Positions 44,535-55,500 of a DNA stretch of 64,000 nucleotides are shown in pieces. Both the position numbers and the translations under genes were made by a program. This stretch comes from Desmodesmus armatus (Eukaryota; Chlorophyta; Chlorophyceae; Sphaeropleales; Scenedesmaceae): the NCBI GenBank assembly GCA_007449985.2, contig VIIQ02000559.1, positions 23,501-87,500 on the forward strand, in the 5' to 3' direction. Numbering within the stretch: the stretch's first letter is position 1; every line of letters starts with the position of its first letter. Below the pieces are notes generated by a model. The model did no database searches and had not been told where the DNA came from. It saw only the letters and a list, made by a program, of their open reading frames with translations.

Positions 44535-45927
44535 CTAATCAAAGCCGCCACCATCACCAGGGCCATCTGAGTCTTCGTCGTCCTCTGCTGTGGCCTGCTG
44601 CTGGCTGGCGCTTTTGGCCTGTGTGGGCGAGGCGCTGCTGCCACCCGGCTCTTGGCTTAGCAAGTACTCCACGTCTTTGTGCACTGCCTCGCTGCCCCCG
44701 TTTGTGATCGGCGGCGCGGCGAGGTGCAGCTCCTCATGGATCTTGTCGGTGCGTTGCTTCTCCTCCCACCGCTTGATGTATGCTGCCTCTTCAGCAGCAA
44801 GGGCAGCGTACTGCTCCGCCAGCTTGGCCTTGGAGTCGAGTGTCATGGCACGCATGGCCTCAGTTGGGGGCTCAATGCTGCCTGCAGAATTGTGGCAGCA
44901 TCATGCAGCAATGACAGTGACAGGAGGGTTTGAGCTGGGCTCGGAGCATCCCTGTAGGCTCAAACTTTGAAGGACCAAGGCACACGTGCAGGCTCAACTG
45001 TTGTCCAGCAAATCCATGCTTGTGTGCATCCAGAAAGCAGTTGCATGCCATGTGGTAGTACCACCAAGCACATGTGGTCATGCTGCCTTGGCAATGCAGC
45101 CGGAGCCTTCCCAGCAACCTAGCTGTTGTGATTGACTGGCATGCAGGAGGTCCCTTCACTGTCCATTTGTGCTGACATGTACGCTGCATGTTGCCATCGG
45201 TACAAATGCTGTTGTGTGGGACCCCCACTGCGCAGCAAGTCACAGCACACGCACCTGCAGCTGTAGCAGAGCTGCTGATGTTGTCCACCGTTGCCGCGTG
45301 CTTGGAGTCCAGCCTTGCCCTTCGCTTGGAGAACCTTTTGAGGTTGGCCTGCAGAGAGCAGCAAGGGGGCACAGTATGTTGGGGCTGAAGTTTCCTGCAG
45401 ATGCAGAGGCTGTCCTGCAGGCTGCAGGATGAAATTTGCTGATGAGCAGCACCTGTTGACAGAATCTGACTGCCCCAGCACAAAGGTCAAGGGTTTTGCT
45501 GCAAGCTGTTGGCACCACTGGCACAAAGGTCGGTGCAGTCTGCTCACCTTGTGTTCAAAGGCGCTCAGCTTGCCAGGGATCCTGTGCAGCGTACCGAAGG
45601 CCTCCCACGCCTTCAGGGGCGTCTCATACACACCCACACTGCATGTGCAAGTGGTTTTCAAGTTCGTTTTGTGTCTCTGCTCCCACTCTGCACTTGGCCA
45701 GGCCCTAGAGAGCAGCAGCTGCTGCAAAGAGCCTGTGTGCAGCAGCTGCCAAGAAAAGCGTAGCTCAGTCTGACTTACAATGAGTCAAACATGTCGTCCA
45801 CCCGTTGCATGGCCACGGTCATGCCATGCTTGTCTGTGGCCACCCGTGCTCCAAGGTACCACTCTTGCCCTGTCAAGGCATCCAGGAGCTTGCCCTTAGC
45901 TGTCTGCACCACGTTGCAGTAATCCAT
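44535..45927 (-). CDS. Unrecognised acidic-tailed protein, paralogue B (four exons, 226 aa)
   Basis: Model: 45,927-45,779, 45,638-45,548, 45,348-45,255, 44,881-44,535, with GT-AG introns of phases 2, 0 and 1, exactly as in paralogue A at 5,088-6,571. The joined frame is open from MDYCNVVQTAKGKLLDALTG to the stop. The protein has a helical, charged middle (AALAAEEAAYIKRWEEKQRT) and the same C-terminal tail, EDSDGPGDGGGFD. Overall the two proteins are clearly related but well diverged in the middle. Divergence with intact frames, splice sites and tail suggests that both copies are under constraint. No signal peptide or membrane segment is seen. The function is unknown. Confidence 0.75.
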
Positions 45928-47810
45928 TGGAGAATTACTTAAGAGGCAGGAGAGGCGAAGCGGACAGCTTCGCAAGCGTAGAGAGCTGCAGAACTGTGCA
46001 CACAGCAGATGGTTGAGTCCGACCCGAAGTCCGCTGTGCAGGGCGCCGTGAGCTGCTATGAGACTCTTCAAGGCATCATTAAGTGAAGCAAAAAACCTCT
46101 TGGAGCAAGGCAAGGACTCAGGCGTTGCGCGTCTGCATATTTGCTTGAATTAAACCCTTGGTGTGATTGTGTGAGAAACAAGTTCCGAGGCCAGGCAGAG
46201 CTTACAAGGACGCAAAGTAGCACTGATAAGCTCAAGAAAAGCACTGGAAATGTGAAAAAGTCCGCTTGGGCAGCCCGGCAGTACAGCAAGGTACAGTCAG
46301 GGAGGGCCAAGAGAGGGAGCGTGAGGAATTGCTCCGTCCTTGCAAGGACGGCAAGAGGAAGCCATGCATGCCCGCCCCTGCTGCTCGTACCAATGCATGG
46401 TGCAAAGGGTGAAGCTGCCACTGGTGTGTATGGTTGGTCCAGCAGGTAACGAGGATACGAGAGTGCAGGTTGAGCAGCTTGCAGGTTTGGCGATCTGCCA
46501 TGCTACCCATATAGGTGCTGGTGTCTGCCATCTAGTGCCGTCTGTCCGAATATCCTGCTGTAGGCGAGTCCCTTGCCTGGCATAATGCTCTGGCAGACAG
46601 GCAGGGGTCAGCAAAAAATCAACACGTTAACACTTGGGCAAAGCTGTGGCACTGTGGAATGATCACATGTTCTCGATCAACGTTCTGCATGTCGGGGATG
46701 CAGCCTCCATGCAGTTACCAGCATCGCGCGCATGCCACGTTAGCCATCCTTGCCGCCTTGATTGCGGCACACGTATGAACAACAGTGTCAATCTCCCAAG
46801 ATCCCTGCTGAAGCAGCAGGGCCAGATCACACTGCAAGCCCTCAAACATGCCAACTGCCACAGCGACCACCAACGGCCGCAGAATAGTGCAGCACTATGC
46901 ATTGGGCAACCTGACAGCTGCAGCCATGGGCCACACAAGGCTACCATCATGCGCAGCTGACAGCACTGAACTGCTCCTTGAACTGGCCTGGTGAAAACCT
47001 TCAACCCTTCAATATCCTGCAAGAAGCGGCATCACAAGGCATCGCAGTGGGCATGGTGGGCACAGGCAGCTGCTTCAAAGGAGCAGAGCAGACATCACGA
47101 GCGTCACAGGGGCTGTAGGCTCTGCTTTCGGCTCTTCATGTCACTGACAACAACTGTCAGCTGCGGAAGCCAACTAGTCCCTTTGCACACCATGTGCAAC
47201 TTCCCCACACCAGCACCGCTTGTTTTCACAATCATGGGCATGGCGCCTGCAGCTGCCACGCCCATTCAGGTTGCAGGCGTGAGCTCTCTTGCGCGAGAAA
47301 TGCAGCTTGCAGTGCTCCCTATCACTTCAGACCATGGTGTTCGCCAGCAAACGCAAGTAGGCCCCAGCTGTGCTCTGCTACTGTCAGGCAGTGACACATG
47401 CTAAGATTGGAGTATGCAGCCTGCATGGCCAAGCAAACCTCCCCCTGGTGTGTGCTGGGGCTGCTGCTACTGGACTCACTTTGTGGTGCTCAGCAGGAGG
47501 CTCTGGCCTGGCCTGGCCATGCCACTGCTTTGGGCTGAAGAAGGCTGTGCCATCGCCAGCGCTGTTCATTCTCAATGCTGTTCATTGTGCTACTAGGAGC
47601 AGCTTGTGGGGCCCGTGTGGTTGGGGCCACCCAACCTGTTGCTGCTCAACGGGTGCATCTGCCTCATCCGCTGCCGTCATGATGCCAGCTCAGCTTGCAA
47701 CGGTTGCGCACCCCAACAGCAACGCCATTGGGTCAGGTGAATGCTTCTAACTGGCCTGTTCCACAACACCAACAGACAGCCACACAGCAGGCAGGCACAA
47801 CACAACAACA
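45928..47810 (-). repeat. 5' flank of paralogue B, inverted copy of 3,590-5,087
   Basis: It is homologous over most of its length to the region upstream of paralogue A, including the ~400 bases nearest the start codon. Frames are not preserved between the copies. The conserved stretch closest to the gene is the best place to look for shared promoter elements. Confidence 0.65.
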
Positions 47811-48239
47811 GCAGGCTGAGGGTGGTCACTTAACTTTAAAGGCCAACAGCTGTATGCTGCAGTCACCACGGGCTAGTGGTATGACACAGTGCTGCTGAGG
47901 GCCAAGCGGTCCCTAAAATTCACTGCAGCATGCCACATCCTGCGTGGACCTTGATAACAAAGATACCTCATAGCAGGCCACATTGCAGCAGCTTTGGATG
48001 ACAGCGGCTTCACATGTTGTCAGCCAAAACATTGCCAAAAACTGCTGATACCCTGAGTGTGCACTCTCCCCCGCAACCCACATCACCAGCTGCCCGGGTC
48101 TACTTACATGCCGCATGAAGCACGAGAATGTTGGAAGGCCTTGCTTGCTTCTGGCCGCTGCTGCTGTCGCTGCTGCGCCGCAAATGTCTGCCATTGCCAC
48201 TGCTGCTGTTGTCCTTGCTGCTGCTGCCCTTGCTGTTTT

Positions 48240-50480
48240 GCCGGGTCGGCCTGCGTGGTCCTGCAGCATCATGCGACTTCTTTGGGCACGCTCCAGTCAC
48301 TCAAACTGTGCAGCCAGAGCAGCAGCAAGCCATAGCATGCGCATCAGCCACCCAGCAACAGCAGGAGACACTCTGCGCCCAGGATGAGCCGCTTGCAATG
48401 CAGCTGCAGCTGCTGCCTCCAGGAGCGCCAATGCTGCTGCTGCTGCTGCTGCCGTTGCTTCCAACTGCTCAGCTCGGCCCCTGGAGGATCAGTTGACTGC
48501 CACGCTACAAACAACAATGCCTTTGATTTTGTAGTGCAGGCAACTGGGCACATTGCTGACACCGCCGCTGCCACTGTTGCATTGTTGTTGCAACTGCTGC
48601 TGCACCATGTGCCTGCCCAGCAACACCAGCGCTGCTGCACATGGACCTGCAGCAAGCACCCCCCCTCTGCCCCCAAGCGCACATGCATTCCGCACTCACG
48701 CCACCCTCCCTGCAAGCAAGGATGGCACAACAACAGCACACAAGCACACCATTCAGTCCCTCTGCTGTTGCTGCTGTCACCTCAGCTGTGTGTTGGCTGT
48801 GCCAACTCACTAATGGAGGGCACAGGCTCTCAGCTGAGGCACCTGATGCCTTGCAAGCGTGTTGTTGGATACAGGCTGCCCACTGAGACATCCATTGTTT
48901 TTTGAGTGCGCTCTCAGACGAGTACAATGCCGTCTTCTGAACTGTCTCTGCTGGACTGGGGGCCACCACTGTTTGATAGGAATGGCTGTTCTGCACTTGC
49001 CCATGGGGAAAGAAAACACTGGCTGCCCCACCGCTGCTGCTGATCGCTACTGTTGTATGCCCATCTGTTGCTTCTGCTGATGTTAGTGCCTCTTTATGGC
49101 CCGTGTACACTCCACCCTCACTCCACCCCAGCTGCCACTGCACATGATTCTGCAGCAGGCCTCTCATGCAGCCCTCTTATGTGCGCATCATCTGCTGCAC
49201 CACCCTCCCTGGACACAACAGCAGCAACACACAAGCTGTGCAGGCTACTCGAATTACTCATTGCTGCTGCTGCTGCTGGTGCTGCTGCTGTTGCTCTGCC
49301 GTCCAGATGCCTCTGATTGCCTGTCAACAGACTGGCCTTGGAACCTGCTGCGCACCACTGCTACTCACAGCATGACAAGAGCATGGCGCTTGGGAAGCAG
49401 TGCCAGCATTGCCTGAAGTACAAGAGGGGGGAGCGCATTTCCCCCCTCCCCCCATGGACCCCCCTCCACCCTCACAGTTGCCATACTATTGCGGGGCCAG
49501 CGGCATTGTCAAGACTCACCTGACCCAAACCGAACATCTGAAGACTCCACACTCACGGCCTTGTCATACCAGCAGCTGCCTGACTCCAGTGATTCCAGTG
49601 CGATGCAGCGATGCACACTAGTGTAGTTACTGCTGCTGCTGTCAGGTGCTGCACTGCAGCAGGCTGCCGCTGGGACAATATTGATGGTATGGAAATTGTG
49701 GCATCAGTGCACCGATGAACAATGCGCTGTGCCTGTAATGCTGACCGGAGAGGCTCAAGATGTACACGTGGCGATCCATTTCCATGCATGCACTGCCATG
49801 AGTTATGCCCACGCCCTGCGCATATGTTTCAAAACAACAATCTGTCAGGCTTTAAATAAGCCGTTTCGCGTCACATTGAGGCAGCTGGCTTATGCCCCAA
49901 GGCTGAACCACGACAAGGCCGTAGCATCGCCAGAAGAGCCGAGCGGTATATATGTGTTGCCCTTGGACTTCTCTCAGCAACCTCCCAGCACATTCTTGCC
50001 TTTTGAATGTACCACCAGCAGTATTCTCGACCCTCTCCACCCGTTTTCAACCTTGGACCTTCCACGGCACAACAACGGCAGCGAAGGAAGCCTTCCAGCC
50101 CAAGCATGTCCGACAAGCAAGACGCAAGCAACATCACTTGAGCAAGACACAAGCAACAAGAAGTCCTTGCTGGTGCTTCCAAGGTCAGTTCATGCCTCTG
50201 CCAGCTCGTTTCCGCAAGGGTCTTGTGGAGTCCTGTCCTGCTGCCTGCACCCGTATGCTACACGGAGACAAGTGCATTCACTCCGCAAACTTGGTTTCAT
50301 GTGACTGTATGCAGACCCGGAGCTGGGCAGCGAAACTTGGTACTCGACATCTGTCTGGAGCAGCTCCGAGCTGCGTGCAAGCTTGCAAGTCTGAGCTAGA
50401 AGATGCCAATCCCATTTCAAGTGAGTAAAGCAGTGTTTGGAAGCAGCGGCAGGTTCGCAGCAGCAGCAGGCTTCTGGCAA
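48240..50480 (+). repeat. Duplicated flank, copy 2 (direct copy of about 14,950-16,640)
   Basis: See copy 1. This copy is longer because of extra Leu/CTG-rich sequence around 48,430-48,650. It contains a 207-codon open frame, 49,684-50,304 (+; first ATG 49,684), part of which (LNHDKAVAS) is matched in copy 1. A nearby patch with CQHCLKYKRGE and CGASGIVKTHLTQTEHLK looks faintly zinc-finger-like and could come from a transposase. No gene is called. Confidence 0.6.
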
Positions 50481-50519
50481 GCGTTGGATGGCTGGTTCAG
50501 CAGCAGCTAGGGCCAGCGG

Positions 50520-51460
50520 GGTGGGATGGGTGGGGTGGCTGTCGTTTGGCTTACGCTGTGTAAACATCCGGGGGCCGGGTCACTTCACAGCTGCCATCAC
50601 AGCATCAACAGCAACAGATTGGAGGAGGAAACCTTTTTTTTGGGGGGGGGGGTGTCAGCCTTGATACGGCAGCAGCAGCAGTGGGGTCAGCGGGGCGGGA
50701 TGTGGGGGTGGCTGTCGTTGGCTTACGCTGTTTACACATCCGTTTGACGGGTCACTTGACAGCTGCCAACACAGCATCGACAGTTACAGAGTTGGAGGGG
50801 GGGTCTTCCCCAGGGGGTGGGGGAGTGTGTGTGTGGGGGGGGGGGGGGGGTGTATCGGCGTGATCCAACAGCAGCAGTGGGGTCAGCGGGGTGGGTTGGG
50901 TGGGGTGGCTGTCGTTTGGCCTACGCTGTGTAAACATCCGAGGCTCGGGTCACTTCACAGCTGCCATCACAGCATCAACAGCAACAGATTTGGAGGAGGG
51001 GATTTGGCCCCGGGGGGGGGGGGGGGGGGGGGGGGGGTGTCACCAGGGGGGGGGGGGTCAGCTTGGTGACAGCAGCAGTGGGGTCAGCGGGGTGGGTTGG
51101 GGGGTGGCTGTCGTTTGGCTTACGCTGTGTAAACATCCGAGGCTCGGGTCACTTCACAGCTGCCATCACAGCATCAACAGCAAGAGATTTGGATGAGGGA
51201 GGGGGGTAGTGGCTGGGGGGGGGTATGGGCTTGATTCAACTGCAGCAGAGGGAGTCAGCGGGGCGGGATGTGGGGGTGGCTGTCGTTGGCTTACGCTGTG
51301 TACACATTTGGGAGCCAAGTCACTGCACAGCTGCCAACACAGCATCGACAGCAACAGTCTTGGGAGGAAGGTGCTGAGGGAGGAGGGGGTGCGTGGTGCA
51401 GCTGATGGGGTCAGCGGGGTGCGACGCGGGGTGTTTTGCTTTGTCTGGTCAGCAGTTTAG
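50520..51460 (+). repeat. ~177-bp satellite, diverged array 2, with long G runs
   Basis: Units related to array 1 recur at about 50,548, 50,718, 50,904, 51,115 and 51,288 (spacing about 170-210). The units are separated by G runs: 11 G near 50,642, 16 G near 50,835, 26 G at 51,012-51,037 and 12 G near 51,046. Confidence 0.85.
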
Positions 51461-52160
51461 GGAGGGAAGGGGTTTGCTGAGGTCTGGCCTACGCTGGCAA
51501 GCATCGGTGCGCACCGGCCACTGGCATAGCTGCCGACTTCAGCTAGTGACATAACAGTCTTGGGAGGGTGGGTGGTGGCGTGTGTGTGTGGGGTGGGTGG
51601 CCACCCCATGGGGCGGGGGGGGGGGGGAGCAGCAACAGCAGCAGTAGGAGGTCAGGGGTGTAGGTTGCAGGGGTTTGCTGAGGTCTGGCCTACGCTGGCA
51701 AGCATCGGTGCGCACCGGCCACTGGCATAGCTGCCGACCTCAGCTAGTGACAGCAGCAGTCATGGGAGATGGGGGGTGGGGCAGCAGGATGGGGGATGGG
51801 GGTTGCGGGGGGGGGGGGGGGGGACAGCAGGGGGGCAGCAGCAGCACTGGGAACAGCAGCAGGGGTTCAGTTGTGGTCTGGTTTACGCTGGCAAGATCGG
51901 TGTCCGTCCTCTGGATTCCAGCTACAGACACACATGGTTAGCAAGCAGCAGCAGCAGCAGCAGGGGGTCGGGGGTGCGCGGGGGGTGGGGGTGGGGCCCA
52001 GTGCATTGTCAGCAAGTCGGCAGCTGTCACAGCTAGAGGGCTCATCGTGTGTGTGTGTGTGTGGGGGGGGGGTGGACTTGTTGGCAGTATTGTCGCCTCA
52101 GCAGGTTGCAGTGTCAGTCGCCAGCCAGCATGGTACATGTAGTGGATGTAGGCAGCATCA
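51460..52160 (+). repeat. Related GT/G-rich tandem units (part 1)
   Basis: About 190-base units with the landmark GAGGTCTGGCCTACGCTGGC at about 51,480 and 51,675, then a shorter related unit near 51,870, with a TGTGTGTG run near 52,050 and 17 G at 51,807-51,823. The same units resume at 53,690-54,130. The ~0.6-kb tandem block therefore sits inside this array. Confidence 0.8.
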
Positions 52161-52308
52161 GGGTACATCAAACCCTAACCCCCTGGCGCTTTTACCCCAA
52201 CCCTAAACCCTGACACCAGCATCACCGCAGCGTCCGTGCAGCCTGGGCTCCTGGCACTGGTCTTTGGGGACTTTTAAACCCTAAAGCCCTGCATGTGGTG
52301 CTGTGGCT

Positions 52309-53680
52309 GCTGCTGTTTGCCCTTGCACGCGAGCATCCTGGACAGCTAAGTCCTTCCCAGTTGTCACCCCAAGTACCAGCCACATCACCAATGTGAGTGC
52401 CACCTTCCAGTGCTGTGCAGCTGCTTCTTAGCTTGGTGCAAGCCTCAGCAACAGGTGCTGCAGCACTCCTGACAGGCCCTGGGTGCGCTCTAGGGGCCTG
52501 TTATAGGAAGGCATTGCTTCGTGCAATGCGGTGCATGCCAGCCTTGGCTCGGCCACAGGGTCAGCTGAGGCTGCTAGCCTGTGGGGTGGCAGGTTTCGCC
52601 CCACAGGACCAGTGTCAGCTGTATGGGACCAGCCTGCCGGCCGCCTGCCGCCTTTGCCCCCGACTGTACTGACTGGTCAACAGAGCACCTTAGGCTTGTA
52701 TCGTAAAGGCGCTTTTATGCGGGCCTATGGAACCAGCTGGCAGTTTTTGTGAGGGAGGCCTGCCAAGCCCGGCAATCTTAGCAACGCCTCACAGCACACC
52801 TCACTGCCTGTGTCTGCTCCAACCATGGCAGCTGTACTGCGCGTCAAACAGTTTCATGAGCAAATACTAATGGGTTGTATCATCTTGTCTGTTTGCTGTC
52901 CTGCTGGTTGCCCTGCATACTGTGCCGCTGCTGCTGCTGTTTGCCCTTGCCCGCGAGCATCCATACCGGGACAGCTACCCCCTTTCTGGCCATTTTCTCA
53001 AGTACCAGCCACATCACCAATGTGAGTGCCGCTTTCTGGTGCTGTACAGCTGCTTCTTAGCTTGGTGCAAGCCACAGCGACAGGTGCTGCAGCACTCCTG
53101 ACAGGCCCTGGGTGCGCTCTAGGGGCCTATTATAGGAAGGCGTTGCTTCGTGCAATGCGGTGCATGCCAGCCTTGGCCCGGCCATTGTGTCAGCTGAGGC
53201 TGCTAGCCTGTGGGGTGGCAGGTTTCACCCCACAGGACCAGTGTCAGCTGTATGGGACCAGCTTGCCGGCTGCCTGCCGCCTTTGCCCCCGACTGTACTG
53301 ACTGGTCAACAGAGCACCTTAGGCTTGTATCGTAAAGGCGCTTTTATGCGGGCCTATGGAACCAGCTGGCAGTTTTTGTGAGGGAGGCCTGCCAAGCCCG
53401 GCAATCTTAGCAACGCCTCACAGCACACCTCACTGCCTGTGTCTGCTCCAACCATGGCAGCTGTACTGCGCGTCAAACAGTTTCATGAGCAAATACTAAT
53501 GGGTTGTATCATCTTGTCTGTTTGCTGTCCTGTTGTGCTGCTGCTGTTTGCTATTGCGCGTGAGCATCCATACCTGGACAGCTGACTCATTTCTGGCCAT
53601 CCCCCCAAGTACCAGCACAACAGCAATGTGAGTGCCACCTCCATTGCTGTGCAGCTGCTTCTTAGCTTGGTGCAAGCTAC
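52309..53680 (+). repeat. ~0.6-kb tandem duplication, two full units and a partial third
   Basis: Units begin at about 52,309, 52,932 and 53,537 (lengths 623 and 605; the third is cut after about 140 bases). Units 1 and 2 are nearly identical. Each keeps a 91-codon open frame (52,397-52,672 and 53,026-53,301) containing LLTGPGCALGA and QDQCQLYGTSLPAACRLCPR. The frame starts at a non-ATG codon and follows a GTGAGT-like donor. Substitutions between the units are a mixture of silent and replacement, so coding constraint is not clear. It may be an exon of a tandem gene or a non-coding unit. Confidence 0.85.
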
Positions 53681-53689
53681 AACAGCAGC

Positions 53690-54130
53690 AGTAGGAGGTC
53701 AGGGGTGTAGGTTGCGGGGGTTTGCTGAGGTCTGGCTTACGCTGGCAAGCATCGGTGCGCACCGGCCACTGGCATAGCTGCCGACCTCAGCTAGTGACAT
53801 AACAGTCTTGGGAGGGTGGGTGGTGGCGTGTGTGTGTGGGGTGGGCGGGGGGGGGGGGGGCAGCAGCAACAGCAGCAGTAGGAGGTCAGGGGTGTAGGTT
53901 GCGGGGGTTTGCTGAGGTCTGGCTTACGCTGGCAAGCATCTGTGAGCACAGGCCCCTGGCTTAGCTGCCGACCTCAGCTCTGGCAAGCACAGCAGCAGCA
54001 TTGGGAATAGCAGGGGGTCAGTTGTGGTCTGGTTCACGCTGGCAAGATCGGTGTCCGGTCCTCTGGATTCCAGCTACAGACACCACATGGTTGGGTAGCA
54101 GCACTGGGAACAGCAGCAGGGGTTGGGGGT
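53690..54130 (+). repeat. Related GT/G-rich tandem units (part 2)
   Basis: Continuation of the 51,460-52,160 array, with landmarks at about 53,727, 53,914 and 54,022. The order of sub-units matches part 1. Confidence 0.8.
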
Positions 54131-54198
54131 GTGGGAGGGGCTGGGGGGAGGGGCTGGTCCGAGTGGTTGCATTGTCAGCATGTGTGCAGTCCTAGTAT

Positions 54199-54320
54199 CA
54201 GCTTGGGGTCCCGGCGTGGGTCTGTGGTGTACTGGTGTGCTGCTGGGATAAGAAGCCACTTGGGCACCATGGGGGTGCAGGTTCAGTCCCTGCCCATCCC
54301 GTACTTGTTTTTGGTGTTTT
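54199..54320 (+). mobile_element. tRNA-like SINE, copy 2
   Basis: Second copy of the element at 17,813-17,925. A-box-like TGGTGTACTGGTGTGC at 54,225-54,240 and B-box-like GGTTCAGTCCC at 54,280-54,290, again inside a perfect 5-bp T-stem with a 7-nt loop. It is followed by CCCGTACTTG and a T-rich tail. The body is closely similar to copy 1 while the flanks differ, as expected of a retroposed element. Confidence 0.55.
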
Positions 54321-54329
54321 TGATAAGTG

Positions 54330-55090
54330 CACTGCAGCATTGGCCGGGTACAGTGTCCAGATTTGATGTTGCAGCTTGCTTGCCCTCTGTTGCGGGAATC
54401 ATCACAGCATGAAAAGCGCATAGCGATGCTGTTGAAGTGGGGATCATGTGGTGTAGTGTGTTTTGTGCTGATGCCTGGGCCGCCAGTGCCCGGAATCCCA
54501 TCTGGGCCTGGGCCTGAGTATGTTCTACAGGCAGACAGCACAGCAGCCTACAGGTAGACACATGTCGCTGCTGCTTGGGGCTGTTGAACTAGTTGGGCAG
54601 CTAATTGACCCAGCAGCAGTCTTGGAGTGAGCGCTACCTGGCAGGACAGCAATGCACAAACCTTACACGGCACCTAACCTATCACAGTGAGGCTTGGTGG
54701 CAGCAGCTGACTGTGGTGCAGGTGGTGTGGGTTGAACTGTGCTTGCTGTGCGTGGCTGCAGGTGTTTGATACAGTCTATGCTGCACCAGGGGTGATCCTT
54801 CTCTTCCATAAATGCGCTTTTTGGACTGTCAGCACGTGATGGTTATTTATATCTTTGCGGCGGTTTGCGGCCCTTGGAACCTTCAAACACACAGGTAAGA
54901 TGAGCTGCTGCAGTTGCACCTGGTGGGTCCTGTAAGTGCTTGCAGCCAAGCCCCTAACTCGCATGCTGTGCTGGGCTCATCATGCTGCTGCCAGCCTTGC
55001 CAACGGGGCCTGCTCAGCAGCAGTTGGTGTCACATTCAGCTTGCAGCACAGTGTTGGTAGTCCTCCTGTCGCTCAGTAGCAACACTTTCC
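54330..55090. other. Intergenic, nothing firm
   Basis: A short intron-end-like stretch before 54,761 resembles the one before 18,875, but the sequence after it has an early stop. No gene is supported. Confidence 0.45.
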
Positions 55091-55104
55091 CCAACTAGCA
55101 AGTT

Positions 55105-55500
55105 GCAGCCTGACTAGCAAGTTGCAGCAAAGCATCTGCACCTGCAGAGAGAAGAGAGTCCTCAACTTAGCGCACCTGTGCTGCCTTGCTGTCTGTGCAG
55201 GAAGCCAAGGCCATCAATGCATGCACGTGCTGGACAATCATCAGTCCCTGCTTGATGCGCTCTCCATGGCGGCGGCAGCTGCCAGCTGAACCCTGGAGCC
55301 ATTACAGCAGAAAGGTATGAGAGGTACCGCTTACAGCACAGCATCCGCTCCTGCAGGACACTTGCAGGAACGCATCTGCATCTGCAGGAAGAGCTATAAC
55401 TTTTTCGCGCTGTGCCGCCTTGTTGTCCTGCAGGAAAAGGTCCTGTGCAAGGCGCATGGCCCCAAAGGGTCGTCCTGAGCCGTGGTGCTGCTTGAAAGCA
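55105..55500 (+). repeat. Diverged tandem pair, about 240 bp apart
   Basis: Bases about 55,110-55,225 and 55,350-55,460 share the order GCATCTGCA(C/T)CTGCAG, then a pyrimidine-rich CTGCAG|GAA acceptor-like junction followed by an A/G-rich start. The first unit has an open stretch (EAKAINACTCWTIISPC) ending in AAG|GTATGAG. These may be duplicated exons of an unresolved gene. Confidence 0.35.

Noticed and set aside
43969..44538. 189-codon plus-strand frame overlapping the end of paralogue B
   Set aside because: No counterpart beyond paralogue A, and it is antisense to the conserved terminal exon.
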